Counted from the first letter of the stretch, positions 42,109 through 52,070 are shown. The stretch is DNA of 64,000 bases from Shewanella zhangzhouensis (GCF_019457615.1 NZ_CP080414.1:2044501-2108500); one strand, 5' to 3'. Notes: a model not told the origin generated them from the letters alone. Numbers and translations: made by a program.

Positions 42109-42528
42109 TTATTCCCCCTGCAAGGTGGCGATAATACGCCGCTCTGCGCCACTGTTACGGTGCTCGCCAAGGTAAATACCCTGCCAGGTGCCAAGTGCCA
42201 GTCGTCCTTTGCTGATGGGCAGGATAAGACTGGTCCCCAGCAAACTGGATTTCAGGTGTGCCGGCATATCGTCAGGGCCTTCGTAGTCGTGGCAATACCA
42301 GGGCTCATTTTCCCTTACTGTCCGATTGAAGAAGCTTTCAAAATCCTGCCTTACCGTGGGGTCGGCATTTTCGTTCAGGCTGAGCGAGGCAGAGGTATGC
42401 AGCAGCTGCAAATGCAGTAATCCCACGGTTACATCGGCAAGCTCTGGCAATTGAGCGATTATTTCCTCTGTGACCAAATGAAACCCGCGGCGCTTTGGAC
42501 CAAGGCTGAAGCTTTTTTGAAACCACAT
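42109..42528 (-). CDS. yjbQ: YjbQ family protein (UPF0047)
   Basis: A 139-residue protein from ATG 42528 with GGGAGATGCC before it; the longer frame upstream has no support. It contains LLHLQLLHTSASLSLNENADP, the N-terminal half of the family signature, and SSLLGTSLILPISKGRLALGTWQGIYLGEHR at the end with the conserved GTWQGIYLGEH. Homologues show weak thiamin-phosphate synthase activity in vitro, but the physiological role is not settled. Normal full length. Confidence 0.9.
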   Translation of the reverse strand: MWFQKSFSLGPKRRGFHLVTEEIIAQLPELADVTVGLLHLQLLHTSASLSLNENADPTVRQDFESFFNRTVRENEPWYCHDYEGPDDMPAHLKSSLLGTSLILPISKGRLALGTWQGIYLGEHRNSGAERRIIATLQGE

Positions 42529-42644
42529 TAGGCATCTCCCATTTTTGAACCCGCAGTGTATGAAAGCCCTCTTAGTCATGCAAGCGCTGCCTTGGGAAGC
42601 GCTTTGGGGTAGAATAGACACATTGCAAGATTGAGGAGAGTCCC

Positions 42645-42923
42645 ATGGCCAGAGCCTGTGCCAGACATATTTTGGTCAAAACCCGCGAAGAAGCAGAAAA
42701 ACTGAAAGCCCGTATCGACAAGGGAGAAGACTTTGGCAAACTGGCCAAGCAGTATTCCCTTTGCCCCTCCAAGCGCCGCAGCGGCGATCTGGGTGAGTTT
42801 GGTCCGGGGCAGATGGTTAAAGCCTTTGACGATGTGGTGTTTAAAAAGCCGATACTGGAAGTCCATGGCCCGGTTAAAACCCGTTTTGGTTTCCATCTTA
42901 TCCAAACCATCTACCGCAACTGA
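42645..42923 (+). CDS. ppiC: Parvulin-type peptidyl-prolyl isomerase
   Basis: A 92-residue single-domain parvulin without signal peptide, so cytoplasmic. ARHILVKTREEAEKL, FGKLAKQYSLCPS, GDLGEFGPGQMVKAFDDVVF and TRFGFHLIQT are the complete signature, including the paired histidines of the active site. GAGGAGAG precedes the ATG. The next gene begins two bases after its stop, so the two may be co-transcribed. Confidence 0.95.
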   Translation: MARACARHILVKTREEAEKLKARIDKGEDFGKLAKQYSLCPSKRRSGDLGEFGPGQMVKAFDDVVFKKPILEVHGPVKTRFGFHLIQTIYRN

Positions 42924-42925
42924 AC

Positions 42926-44713
42926 TTGGCTAACACCCTCGAGGATCCCGATTATTACCTCAGGCACTTCAGACTTTTGCTGAGTGGCCTCGGACGCTAT
43001 CGGGATCTTTTGTCCGAAGACGAGCTTAAACTCCTGAATTGCGCTGACACCCTGTCAGAAGGTGCGCTCAGGCTCCTGGTGCGGCTACTGAGTCGACGCG
43101 GTGATTATTTTCGTATCAGTAAGCTGAGTTACGCAGACATTCCTGACTTGGCCCAGGCCTGTCATGAGCTTAAGCAGCACGGATTCGTCACCCTTGGGGC
43201 CTTACCCGGGCAGGATATTCTTACATCCCTTATTACCCGTGATGAGCTTGCTGCGGCCATTTCGAAGCTCCTGAGTGTCGGTATAGAAAAGGGGGCGGAT
43301 TCAAGGGCGAACGCTGAACAATCTCGTGGCTCACGACCTCAAAAAACTTCAACCAAACAGCAGCTTATTGCCTTTGCTGATGATGCCGTCCACGGGGATG
43401 GAACGGGGCTTTGGCCAGGTATAGCGGCGCAATTTACAGAGGATGTACTCAGGCTAGACGCTGCTTCTGCCCATGACACCTTAAGGCTTTTGTATTTTGG
43501 CAATGCCTGGCAGCAATCGGACGAGTTTGTTGTCACCGAACTCGGTTATCGCCGCTACGAAAACTATGGGCTGGATGAGGCCAACCGACGATTTGATAGC
43601 CGCCCTGAAGTCGAACTCGCCTTGCTGTGTGCTGATGTTGCCAGAGCGTTGGAAGACACAAGACATCTTCCCCTGGCTGTACTGGAAGACATGGTTGAGC
43701 TGCTCAAAACCCAGCTTTCTTCATCTTTAAGCCATGGATTTTCACCTGAACCAAAGGCTGAGTTTGTCAGCGATACCGGCAGGCAAGGGCGCAAACTACG
43801 TCATCTGCTAAGCCGGATCGCCAGAGAATATGAACGCAGGGGCTTAACGGAGCAGGCTTTGGGACTGTATCAAGGCCTGGAACTCGTGCCTGCCCGTGAG
43901 CGGCGAGTGCGCTGTCTGGAAGCCCTTGGCCGATACCAAGAAGCCTTTGACTGTGCGATGACACTCTTTGAATCGCCGCTGGCCGATGAGGAGTACCATG
44001 CCAGCCTGCGTATGTTGCCAAGACTCGCCAAAAAAGCAGGTTTATCATGGCGCAACCCTGCCCCCTTGAAGCTGTGTGAACTCAAACTGGAGTTGGCCGA
44101 GGAGGTTGGGCCTGAGTATGCCGTTATCAAACACTTTGAGGCTCAGGGGATAGCGGGTTGGCACCTGGAAAACAGCTTCAGCTGTGGCCTCTTTGGGCTG
44201 GCACTGTGGGATATTCTGTTTGCGCCGGTAAAAGGGGCTTTTGATCATCCGTTTCAAACTGCGCCATCGGACATGTATCAGCCCGAGTTCAGTACGCGGC
44301 GTCAGGCCATGCTTGATGAGCGCTTGCTTGCGCTTAATCAGGGGGATATCTCCATGCTTAGCCGTCATTTTCACAGTAAGCACGGCATTGCCAATGACTG
44401 GGTGAATTGGACGCTATGGAGCGAAACCCTTTTTGCCTCTTTGCTGCCTTATCTCACAGGCACTTTTGTGGCGTCGCTGGTGGAGAGATTATTGCCGGAT
44501 CTTCGTGCCAGACGCAGCGGCTTTCCGGATTTGGTGTTGATTCGGGATGGGCAGCTTGCCTTTGTCGAAGTGAAAGGACCCGGCGATCGCCTTGCCGATC
44601 ATCAAAAGGATTGGCTGAGCTGGCTTGGCAGGAAAGAAATGGTGAGTGAGGTTCTGTGGGTGACATGGCGAACGGAAGATGCGACTGATGGTATTGGAGA
44701 GACACTTCCTTAA
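42926..44713 (+). CDS. VRR-NUC domain nuclease (FAN1-like)
   Basis: A 595-residue protein. The C-terminal region (about 520-580) has RRSGFPDLVLIRDGQLAFVEVKGPGDRL, the PD-(D/E)xK catalytic core of VRR-NUC nucleases (D in PDLV, E and K in EVKGP). The N-terminal half (YYLRHFRLLL...LSRRGDYFRISKL) and the central repeat region (YERRGLTEQALGLYQGLE) follow the bacterial FAN1 layout with SAP-like and TPR-like parts. Expected to cut branched or flapped DNA in repair. The TTG start follows ppiC almost directly and has no clear ribosome site, implying coupling. Confidence 0.85.
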   Translation: MANTLEDPDYYLRHFRLLLSGLGRYRDLLSEDELKLLNCADTLSEGALRLLVRLLSRRGDYFRISKLSYADIPDLAQACHELKQHGFVTLGALPGQDILTSLITRDELAAAISKLLSVGIEKGADSRANAEQSRGSRPQKTSTKQQLIAFADDAVHGDGTGLWPGIAAQFTEDVLRLDAASAHDTLRLLYFGNAWQQSDEFVVTELGYRRYENYGLDEANRRFDSRPEVELALLCADVARALEDTRHLPLAVLEDMVELLKTQLSSSLSHGFSPEPKAEFVSDTGRQGRKLRHLLSRIAREYERRGLTEQALGLYQGLELVPARERRVRCLEALGRYQEAFDCAMTLFESPLADEEYHASLRMLPRLAKKAGLSWRNPAPLKLCELKLELAEEVGPEYAVIKHFEAQGIAGWHLENSFSCGLFGLALWDILFAPVKGAFDHPFQTAPSDMYQPEFSTRRQAMLDERLLALNQGDISMLSRHFHSKHGIANDWVNWTLWSETLFASLLPYLTGTFVASLVERLLPDLRARRSGFPDLVLIRDGQLAFVEVKGPGDRLADHQKDWLSWLGRKEMVSEVLWVTWRTEDATDGIGETLP

Positions 44714-44761
44714 TCCACCTTGCGAAAGGCTTCGTGGCGCAGCAGGACTACCGCTTATGCA

Positions 44762-45832
44762 TTATCTGTTTCCCATACCCGTATCCATGTCTTCTATCGC
44801 TGTATCTGTGCTGGCACCTGTGTCTTTTATGGATATGTGTTCGCCGTCAAAAGCCTCTTCGAATATACACACCCGGTCTCTTCCTGAACGCTTGGCGCGA
44901 TAGAGGGCAGCATCTGCCCGGGCAAACCAGGGCTGCTGATGTTCGCCCGTGTGCCGCTGGGCAATACCGATGGAGCAGGTAATGGTGCTGCCGGGCACCG
45001 CATCGACACAGCGCAGCGCCGCCTGAAACCGGGCCGCGGTTGTCTTGGCAAGATTGAGCGCAGCCTCATTTTGAGCAGAGGGTTCGGCCGGGTTAAACAG
45101 CACCAGAAACTCTTCCCCACCAAAACGGTAAGCGGTCGCCACATCCGGCATAAGGGCATCCAATAGCTTTCCCAACGACGTCAGCACCTTATCGCCCGTT
45201 TGATGACCATGTACGTCATTGATCCTTTTAAAGTGGTCTACATCCAGCAGCATGAGTACGGCGGGTGTTGCCGGCGCGATGGCCGCCAGATCCAACTCCA
45301 GCTTGCTTCGATTAAACAACCCCGTAAGGGGATCGCGCTGGGCAATTTGCACCAAAGAGTCGTGCTGCTTTGCAAGGATAAAGGCGAATACCGCACCAAA
45401 AATGATGCAATTCACCGACGCCACCCCGAAGCGGGCTATCACATCGCTGGCCTCCACCTGCGCGCCGCAGATGAGGCAAAGGGCGGTAAATAGACTCGAG
45501 AGCATCAGCGCAGCGCGGATATTAAACAGAAAAAAATAAATGAAGATGGCAGGGAAGATAAAAATCATCCCGGCGTAGCCAATTTCAAGGCAGGTGGCTG
45601 CGATACCAATGGACACCAGCAGCAGGGTGATCATGCGATTCACCGGGCTTGACTGACCACGGAGTTCTTTAACAAATGACAGGGTGAGCGGGATGAGTGA
45701 CAGGCTGTAAATAAACACCATGGGCCAGTGACCAAGGGATAGGCGGTAGGCGCAGTAAAGCACCAGGGTCGCCATGGCCACGAGATGAAACAGCAGCGCT
45801 GCACGTTTGGGAACCTGCCAGACCAGTTGCAC
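44762..45832 (-). CDS. Membrane-bound GGDEF diguanylate cyclase
   Basis: A 356-residue protein. The N-terminal half has about five to six hydrophobic segments (residues 14-155) forming a membrane sensor, followed by a short coil (QHDSLVQIAQRDPLTGLFNRS) and a GGDEF domain with LMLLDVDHFKRINDVHGHQTGD and an intact YRFGGEEF, so it should make cyclic di-GMP. The C-terminal 30 residues are acidic and low in structure. No ligand motif is recognisable. Convergent with the nuclease gene. Confidence 0.92.
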   Translation of the reverse strand: MQLVWQVPKRAALLFHLVAMATLVLYCAYRLSLGHWPMVFIYSLSLIPLTLSFVKELRGQSSPVNRMITLLLVSIGIAATCLEIGYAGMIFIFPAIFIYFFLFNIRAALMLSSLFTALCLICGAQVEASDVIARFGVASVNCIIFGAVFAFILAKQHDSLVQIAQRDPLTGLFNRSKLELDLAAIAPATPAVLMLLDVDHFKRINDVHGHQTGDKVLTSLGKLLDALMPDVATAYRFGGEEFLVLFNPAEPSAQNEAALNLAKTTAARFQAALRCVDAVPGSTITCSIGIAQRHTGEHQQPWFARADAALYRAKRSGRDRVCIFEEAFDGEHISIKDTGASTDTAIEDMDTGMGNR

Positions 45833-46054
45833 CTTAAGTTACCCGAATGACGTCTTGATTCGGGATACTATACAAAAGCGCTACCTAAATTGCTTCTGAT
45901 TTCCTGGTTCGGCAGTGTATTGTGCTGACGAGTTTCTGCTATGCAGCGAAACTCTCTGTGCTTTGATGCGAAAGGGGGCGGAAAGAGTAGCGCAACCTGG
46001 CGGCGCAACGCATCGAATGTCGCCCCATGGAGCAGATACATTTACCCGCACACA

Positions 46055-46450
46055 TTATTGGATGGCGGAGCCATTGGATTCTGGGCTGTCGGTATTTGTA
46101 CTGGCTGTGTCTGTGAGCTCAAGCTGCAACAGCAACATATCCTCACCGCCGGTTACCCGGGTGAAGGGACTCTGACACTCTGGACACAGCACCCTGTGGC
46201 CATCGGCCTCGCCCTGATAACCGCATTCATTGCAATCGAGCCTCAGGGGCTCAATTTCCATGTCCAGAGTGGCGTTGGCGCAGGGTCCATCCAACTTAAA
46301 GGTATCAAAAGCCGTGGCCAGCAGGGCCGGCTCGACACCACTCAAGGCTCCAATGCGAATGCTGACCCGACTGATACCACTTGCTCCGACGCTGCGGGCA
46401 TGTTGCTCGCAGCTGTCGAGCAGCGCCTGGACAATGGAAAATTCATGCAT
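46055..46450 (-). CDS. hypA: Hydrogenase nickel metallochaperone HypA
   Basis: A 131-residue protein. ATG 46450 is chosen over the TTG six bases upstream because HypA must begin Met-His-Glu: H2 binds nickel with its backbone. The zinc site uses two CxxC pairs, in CNECGYQ and VLCPEC. It delivers nickel to the large-subunit precursor with HypB. Its ATG shares a base with the hypE stop. Last gene of the hydrogenase operon. Confidence 0.95.
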   Translation of the reverse strand: MHEFSIVQALLDSCEQHARSVGASGISRVSIRIGALSGVEPALLATAFDTFKLDGPCANATLDMEIEPLRLDCNECGYQGEADGHRVLCPECQSPFTRVTGGEDMLLLQLELTDTASTNTDSPESNGSAIQ

Positions 46451-47454
46451 CAGCAAATCCTTGGCAGTAATTCACCGGCGGGCAGGTCGAGGTATCTGTT
46501 ACTGCCCCATGGGGTGTGAAGTATCACACGCCCGGCAGGGCTCTCACCCACGCGGCCTATGATGGCTGCATTCTCACAATGGCCAAAACGCTTGAGGACT
46601 TCCAGTGCGCCTTCAGCCTGCCCGGCTGGCAACGCCATGACAAAGGTGCCTTCATTGGCGAGATCTGTGGCCTCAAAGCCGTAGAGTTCACACAGGCCCT
46701 TCACCTCATCGCTCACAGGGACGGCAGCCTCATCGACTTCTATCATCACATCTGAGGCCGCGGCCCACTCATTAAGTACGGCGGAAAGACCGCCCCGGGT
46801 GGCATCGCGCATGGCATGGATATCGAAAGGATGCACCAAAAGTTGCTCAACCGCGCCCCACAGGGTGGCGCAGTCGCTCACAAGGCCGGATTCCAGCTCC
46901 AGTCCTTCCCGGGCCATCAGGATGGCCGCGCCGTGGCGTCCTATGTCACCGGACACCAGAATCGCATCACCGGGTACCAGGTGTTTGGCTGACAATCCCG
47001 GTTTCACAATACGGCCAACCCCTGTGGTGTTTAAAAACAGTCCATCGGCACAGCCTTTGGGAACCACCTTGGTGTCGCCGCAGACGATTTTGGCGCCGCA
47101 CTTTTTCAGCTCGCTGGCCATGGAAGCCACTATGGTTTCGAGGGAGGCCATGGGGAAGCCTTCTTCGATGATGACCCCAAGGCTTAAATACTGGGGCTCG
47201 GCGCCCATCATGGCCAAGTCATTGACCGTACCGGCAATGGCCAGCTTGCCTATGTCGCCCCCGGCAAAAAACAGTGGTGATACGGTAAAGGAGTCTGTGG
47301 TAAAGGCGGTGGGGCCCTGCAGGTTCAGCAGCGCGGCATCTTCTTCATTTCTGAGGATGCAATTATCAAAGGCCTTGAAAAACAGGTTACGAATGAGCTT
47401 ATTCATTTCCAGGCCGCCGCCACCGTGGGCGAGCTGAATACTGTTAGTCGACAT
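46450..47454 (-). CDS. hypE: Hydrogenase maturation protein HypE
   Basis: A 334-residue AIR-synthase-like enzyme that dehydrates the carbamoyl group on its C-terminal Cys to a cyano ligand. The start at MSTNSIQLAHGGGG with GGAG inside hypD is chosen over the longer frame. The end PRIC carries the essential terminal Cys. AFTTDSFTVSPLFFAGGDIG and GDTKVVPKG are the family signatures. Overlaps hypD by 11 bases. Confidence 0.95.
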   Translation of the reverse strand: MSTNSIQLAHGGGGLEMNKLIRNLFFKAFDNCILRNEEDAALLNLQGPTAFTTDSFTVSPLFFAGGDIGKLAIAGTVNDLAMMGAEPQYLSLGVIIEEGFPMASLETIVASMASELKKCGAKIVCGDTKVVPKGCADGLFLNTTGVGRIVKPGLSAKHLVPGDAILVSGDIGRHGAAILMAREGLELESGLVSDCATLWGAVEQLLVHPFDIHAMRDATRGGLSAVLNEWAAASDVMIEVDEAAVPVSDEVKGLCELYGFEATDLANEGTFVMALPAGQAEGALEVLKRFGHCENAAIIGRVGESPAGRVILHTPWGSNRYLDLPAGELLPRIC

Positions 47455-48604
47455 GCTGGACTCCATGGTAGCGGTAATAGGCATTGCAGGCGCCTTCGGA
47501 GCTGACCATGCAACTGCCAAGGGGCGTTTGGGGTGTGCAGCCACGGCCAAAGACTTTGCAGTCCATGGGGTTGGCAAGACCACGCAGAATGTCTCCACAC
47601 TGGCAGGCCTTGTGATCGTCGATTTCCGCTACGGGTAAACGACCGCCAAAATGGATTTCGGCATCCCTGTGGGCGTACTTGTCTTTGAGTTTCAGGGCGG
47701 ACTGAGGAATGGGCCCCAATCCACGCCAGCGGAAGCTGTCACGCACTTCAAAGTATTCATCCACCAGCGCCTGGGCTGTCAGGTTACCTTCTTCAGTCAC
47801 TGCGCGGCTGTACTGCACCTCAACCACGGATTCGGCGTGATTTTTAAGCTCCACCAATCGCAAAATGGACTCCATTACATCCACGGGTTCAAAACCGCTG
47901 ACCACTACCGGGGTATGGTGCACTTCTGCCGCTCGGCGATAGATTTTGGCGCCACTTATCACGCTCACATGGGCAGGGCCGATAAAGGCATTCACCTTGG
48001 TGGCCGGCTCGGCCATCACCGCATCGATGGCGGGCGGCACAAGCACATGATTGATATGAAACAGCAGGTTGGGCAGGGCGGCGTGCTCGGCTTGCTGCAG
48101 CAGCACTGCGGTCATGGGAGTGGAGGTTTCAAAGCCAATGGCAAAAAACACCACTGTCTTGTCGGGATTGTCTCTGGCGATGGCAAGCGCATCCAGGGGA
48201 TCGTACAGGGGGCGAACATCGGCGCCACTGGCCCTGGCCTGTGCCAGGCTGCCTTTTGAGCCGGGAACTCTAATCATGTCGCCGAGCGTCAGCAGTATCA
48301 CGTCATCCATCTTTGCCAGGGCAATGGCCTGATCGATACGTTCTTTGGGCATCACACACACGGGGCAGCCGGGACCATGGATAAATTTCACATTGTCCGG
48401 TATGAGCCCCAGCAGACCGTACTTCATGATGGTGTGGGTATGGCCACCACACACCTCCATGATGTACAGCGGCTCAGAGAGATTTATGGCCGCACTGCTT
48501 ATCCGGTCGGCCAGTGCCCGAATGGTCCCTGCATCACGAAAGCCTTCGTAAAGGGACTTTAACTTCAGCGATGAATCAGGTTCATTGATAGCTTGATTGG
48601 GCAT
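47444..48604 (-). CDS. hypD: Hydrogenase maturation protein HypD
   Basis: A 386-residue iron-sulfur scaffold on which Fe(CN)2CO is built with HypC. Conserved EVCGGHTHTIMKYGL, HGPGCPVC and GFETSTPMTA motifs and C-terminal Cys ligands (CQCGDILRG, FGRGCTPQTPLGSCMVSSEGAC) are all visible. ATG 48604 has GGAGGCAG upstream; the frame extends 24 codons further into hypC without support. Overlaps hypC by 23 bases. Confidence 0.95.
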   Translation of the reverse strand: MPNQAINEPDSSLKLKSLYEGFRDAGTIRALADRISSAAINLSEPLYIMEVCGGHTHTIMKYGLLGLIPDNVKFIHGPGCPVCVMPKERIDQAIALAKMDDVILLTLGDMIRVPGSKGSLAQARASGADVRPLYDPLDALAIARDNPDKTVVFFAIGFETSTPMTAVLLQQAEHAALPNLLFHINHVLVPPAIDAVMAEPATKVNAFIGPAHVSVISGAKIYRRAAEVHHTPVVVSGFEPVDVMESILRLVELKNHAESVVEVQYSRAVTEEGNLTAQALVDEYFEVRDSFRWRGLGPIPQSALKLKDKYAHRDAEIHFGGRLPVAEIDDHKACQCGDILRGLANPMDCKVFGRGCTPQTPLGSCMVSSEGACNAYYRYHGVQHVD

Positions 48605-48842
48605 GGCTTTCTGCCTCCAGCTTTTCTGCGATTTCCCTATATAGCTTAAGGCTTTCCAGTGCATCTTCTTTGTCAATTTTATTCATTGCAAAGCCGATGT
48701 GGATCAACACGTAGTCACCGATTTGGATTTCGTCGCTGAGTAAATGGCGACTGACTTTTCGCCGAACCCCCAGGGTATCGACGGTAATGGCCTGCTCATC
48801 GTCATGCAAGGCCACTACTTCAGAAGGGACAGAAAGGCACAT
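48582..48842 (-). CDS. hypC: Hydrogenase assembly chaperone HypC
   Basis: An 86-residue chaperone with the invariant Met-Cys start (MCLSVPSEVV); C2 carries the iron ligand-bearing unit passed from HypD to the large subunit. Core IGDYVLIHIGFAMNKID matches the family. It begins three bases after hypB. Only one HypC/HybG-type gene is seen here, fitting a single hydrogenase in this operon. Confidence 0.95.
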   Translation of the reverse strand: MCLSVPSEVVALHDDEQAITVDTLGVRRKVSRHLLSDEIQIGDYVLIHIGFAMNKIDKEDALESLKLYREIAEKLEAESHAQSSYQ

Positions 48843-48845
48843 AGC

Positions 48846-49622
48846 TCAGTTTCCCCCGACATCGGCATGATAACGGGCGCTGTGATCCTGCTTGAGCCAA
48901 GCTGCGAGCCTGTCCATGCCACGACCATCCTTGATGGACAATTCAATCACTTCGCACTGGGGATTGAGCGCCCTCAGGCTCTCTTTGGCACTCTCCATAC
49001 TGAAATCAAAGTAAAGGGTGAGATCGGACTTGGTAATGAGCACCAGATCCGCCCGGCGGAACATCACCGGGTATTTGGCAATTTTATCGTCACCCTCCGG
49101 CACGGATAAGAGCACGATATTGCGATGGGTTCCCACATCATAGCTCGCAGGGCACACCAGATTGCCCACGTTTTCGATAAAGGCAATGCTGCCTTCATCC
49201 AGGGTAAGGCGGTGCAGGGCACCATGGACCATAAAGGCATCCAGATGGCAGGCGCTGCCGGTTTGAATTTGCACTGCCTGGATACCTTTCGCCAGCAGGC
49301 GATCGGCATCTTTTGAGGTTTCCAGATCCCCCTCAATCACGCCGTAGGTGAGTCCCAGATATTCATGCAAGCATTCCAGCAAGGTGGTTTTACCACTGCC
49401 GGGACTGCTCATCAGGTTATAGGCACTTATCTGACGGGCTTCGAAGTGGCTGCGGTTGTGGGTCGCTTCCACATCATTCTTATCCAGAATCTTATGGATA
49501 ACCGACAGTGTTCTGGCGTCGTTCAGTTGGGGATTGGTGGTGAGCTCATGGTGTTCATGAGCGTGCTGATGGGTGTCTTGCATCCCGAATCGCGGTAATG
49601 AGCAGCCACAGTCCTGGCACAT
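48846..49622 (-). CDS. hypB: Hydrogenase nickel-insertion GTPase HypB
   Basis: A 258-residue SIMIBI GTPase. The N-terminus MCQDCGCS gives the high-affinity CxxCGC nickel site; a short His-rich stretch (THQHAHEHHE, residues 17-26) follows, well below the length of nickel-storage HypBs. P-loop SSPGSGKTTLLE, then VIEGDLETSKDA and ITKSDL. Works with HypA. Preceded by a strong GGAGACT. Confidence 0.95.
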   Translation of the reverse strand: MCQDCGCSLPRFGMQDTHQHAHEHHELTTNPQLNDARTLSVIHKILDKNDVEATHNRSHFEARQISAYNLMSSPGSGKTTLLECLHEYLGLTYGVIEGDLETSKDADRLLAKGIQAVQIQTGSACHLDAFMVHGALHRLTLDEGSIAFIENVGNLVCPASYDVGTHRNIVLLSVPEGDDKIAKYPVMFRRADLVLITKSDLTLYFDFSMESAKESLRALNPQCEVIELSIKDGRGMDRLAAWLKQDHSARYHADVGGN

Positions 49623-49725
49623 GTAGGGAGTCTCCTTGGGCTATTTGGCACAATTCTGATACAGCTGATTAACGAAAGATTTGATATGGGTCAGCATTTG
49701 GGAATGACGGGACAATCTGGCGCAC

Positions 49726-52041
49726 TTATTGGCCAAAACTGTGAACTGCGTACCAAAGTTGGCCAAGGGCGATACCACCATCGTTTACCGGGACCTGACC
49801 CCAAGGCAGAAGCTTAAGCCCTTGCTGTGAAAGCTTCTTGGCAGTTGCATTGGCGAGAGTGCGGCTTTGGAATACGCCGCCACTCAGTGCCACGGGTAGA
49901 TTGGGATAATGACGGGCTTTCTCGGCGATGGCATCGGCGATGGCATTGATAAAGGCCTTAGCCAGGCATTCAGGTGAGGTATCGAGTGTGTCCATTTGCT
50001 CCAACATGGACACCAGCAGCGCTGCGCCGTCCCATTGGCCGCCTTTTTCTTCCAGCACCAGGGTGGGGATGGGGCCGGTTGCCCGGGCTGCAAAGGCTTC
50101 CAGTAACATGCCAGCCTGGCCTTCAAACTCGACTCGTTGGCAAATACCCAGCAAGGCTGCCGCCGCATCAAAGAGGCGTCCCATGGATGAGCTCTGCAAG
50201 GTGCCGGGAAGACTGATGACTTTGAGGTGATTGTTCAGCATGGGCTGACTCAAATGGGCAAAGCAAGGCAGTCCCTGAAGCTGTGACACAGGCAGATGAC
50301 CTGCGAGCAGACTCAAGAGCACCCGCCAGGGTTCGCTGCTGGCTTTGTCGCCGCCGGGTAGGGCAAAGGGCCTGAGTCCACCGAGGCGCTCGAAATGGGT
50401 TGCGCTGCACAGCAGCACTTCGCCGCCCCACAGGCTCATATCATCACCGAGGCCGGTGCCATCAAAGCTGAATCCCAGCACAGGCTCGCTGCGGGAGTTG
50501 GCCGCCATGACCGACAATATGTGGGCAAAGTGGTGCTGAACTGTGAGGAGTTCGATGTTGCGTTCACTGTTTTGTGCATAACGTCGGGCAAAACGACTTG
50601 GGGCATAATCCGGGTGATGATCAGCTACCACGCAGCCGGGATCTACCTGATAGAGTCGCTTAAAACTCTCCAGTGTTCGAATAAAGTAATCTTCGGCCTC
50701 AATACTGAAGAGATCGCCTATATGGGGGCTTAAAAAGAGGTTATGGCCAAGGCCAAAGCCCAGGGTGTTTTTTTGCTGAGGCCCAACGGCCATCAGATGG
50801 GATTGGCTGGGTTTGGGGCTGAGCATTGCCAGCGGCGCATATCCCCTGGCGAGACGGATAACCTGCAGCTGTCCGGCACACCATTGGACCACGCTGTCGT
50901 CACAGCCGGATACTATGGGGCGATCGTGGTCGAGAATATAGTCCACCACCCCTGCGAGTTTTTGGTGAATATCCGCAGCATCTATGATGATGGGCTCACC
51001 ACTGCGATTGGCGCTGGTGGCAACCAGCGGGCGGTCAACGCTGTCCAGCAGCAAGGCATGCAGCGGCGTGTAGGGTAAAAAAAGCCCTATGCGGTCGATG
51101 CCGGGCGCCACGGAAGCGGCAAGCTCACTGCACGGAACAGGAGCTTGGGAGCTGCCGGGCCGGGCTGAGGTTTTTTTTAAGATGACGATGGGGCGTTCCC
51201 GGGAGCACAGCAATTGCCATTCTTCTTCTGCGCCATCGGCAAGGTGTTTGGCCACATTAAGGTCTTTGACCATCACGGCGAGGGGCTTTGCCGGACGCAC
51301 CTTACGTGCCCGCAGGCTGCTCACGGCCTCCTCGTTGGTGGCATCACACACCAGATGAAAGCCGCCAAGACCCTTGATGGCGAAGATGGCGCCCTGTTTT
51401 AACAATCGCGCACACTCATCCAGACAGAATTCAGCATTGCTGCTGATATGGCTGCCGTCCGGCCCGGTGAGGCTGAGTTGTGGCCCGCAATTTGGGCAAC
51501 TGACCGGCTGGGCGTGATAGCGTCTGTCCAGCGGGTTTTTATATTCGGCCTCGCACTCCGGGCACATGGCAAAGTGCGCCATGGAGGTGTGCTTTCTGTC
51601 GTAGGGCAAGGCTTTTATCAGGGTATAGCGGGGGCCGCAGTTGGTGCAGTTGGTAAAGGGATAGCGATAGTGCCTGTCGTTGGGGTTGCGGATATCCGCC
51701 AGGCAGTCCGGACACATGCTTTTATCCGGGGATACCACGACCTGAGCTTCACCGCCTGCCTGGCTTTCTTCAATGACAAAGCGGGATTCGTCAAGGTCGG
51801 GACCGTCATCGGCTATCAGGGTGAAACCGTCTATCCGCGCCAGTGGCGGCGGGTCACTTCGTAGCGTTTCAATAAAGTCATCGACCTTGTACTGCGGGCC
51901 AGTCAATCGGATAAAGACGCCTTCAGCATTGTTGCGGATACTGCCGCCAAGCCCGAGCTCATGGGCCAGGCGAAACACATGGGGCCGAAATCCAACCCCC
52001 TGAACGATACCTGTGATGTGAAGGCTTATCTTTACACTCAT
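49726..52041 (-). CDS. hypF: Carbamoyltransferase HypF
   Basis: A 771-residue enzyme that makes the carbamoyl group used for cyanide ligands. Domains in order: acylphosphatase (ITGIVQGVGFRPHVFRLA, 1-90), double zinc finger (CPDCLADIRNPNDRHYRYPFT... and CPECEAEYKNPLDRRYHAQP, 105-185), YrdC-like (195-380) and Kae1-like (400-771) with the metal-binding VQHHFAH and a C-terminal VALSGGVFQS. All catalytic motifs look intact, unlike the adjacent paralogue. The hypF-hypB gap is 103 bases. Confidence 0.95.
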   Translation of the reverse strand: MSVKISLHITGIVQGVGFRPHVFRLAHELGLGGSIRNNAEGVFIRLTGPQYKVDDFIETLRSDPPPLARIDGFTLIADDGPDLDESRFVIEESQAGGEAQVVVSPDKSMCPDCLADIRNPNDRHYRYPFTNCTNCGPRYTLIKALPYDRKHTSMAHFAMCPECEAEYKNPLDRRYHAQPVSCPNCGPQLSLTGPDGSHISSNAEFCLDECARLLKQGAIFAIKGLGGFHLVCDATNEEAVSSLRARKVRPAKPLAVMVKDLNVAKHLADGAEEEWQLLCSRERPIVILKKTSARPGSSQAPVPCSELAASVAPGIDRIGLFLPYTPLHALLLDSVDRPLVATSANRSGEPIIIDAADIHQKLAGVVDYILDHDRPIVSGCDDSVVQWCAGQLQVIRLARGYAPLAMLSPKPSQSHLMAVGPQQKNTLGFGLGHNLFLSPHIGDLFSIEAEDYFIRTLESFKRLYQVDPGCVVADHHPDYAPSRFARRYAQNSERNIELLTVQHHFAHILSVMAANSRSEPVLGFSFDGTGLGDDMSLWGGEVLLCSATHFERLGGLRPFALPGGDKASSEPWRVLLSLLAGHLPVSQLQGLPCFAHLSQPMLNNHLKVISLPGTLQSSSMGRLFDAAAALLGICQRVEFEGQAGMLLEAFAARATGPIPTLVLEEKGGQWDGAALLVSMLEQMDTLDTSPECLAKAFINAIADAIAEKARHYPNLPVALSGGVFQSRTLANATAKKLSQQGLKLLPWGQVPVNDGGIALGQLWYAVHSFGQ

Positions 52042-52070
52042 GGGTTACTGTATTGCCTTGTTTTTCTATG

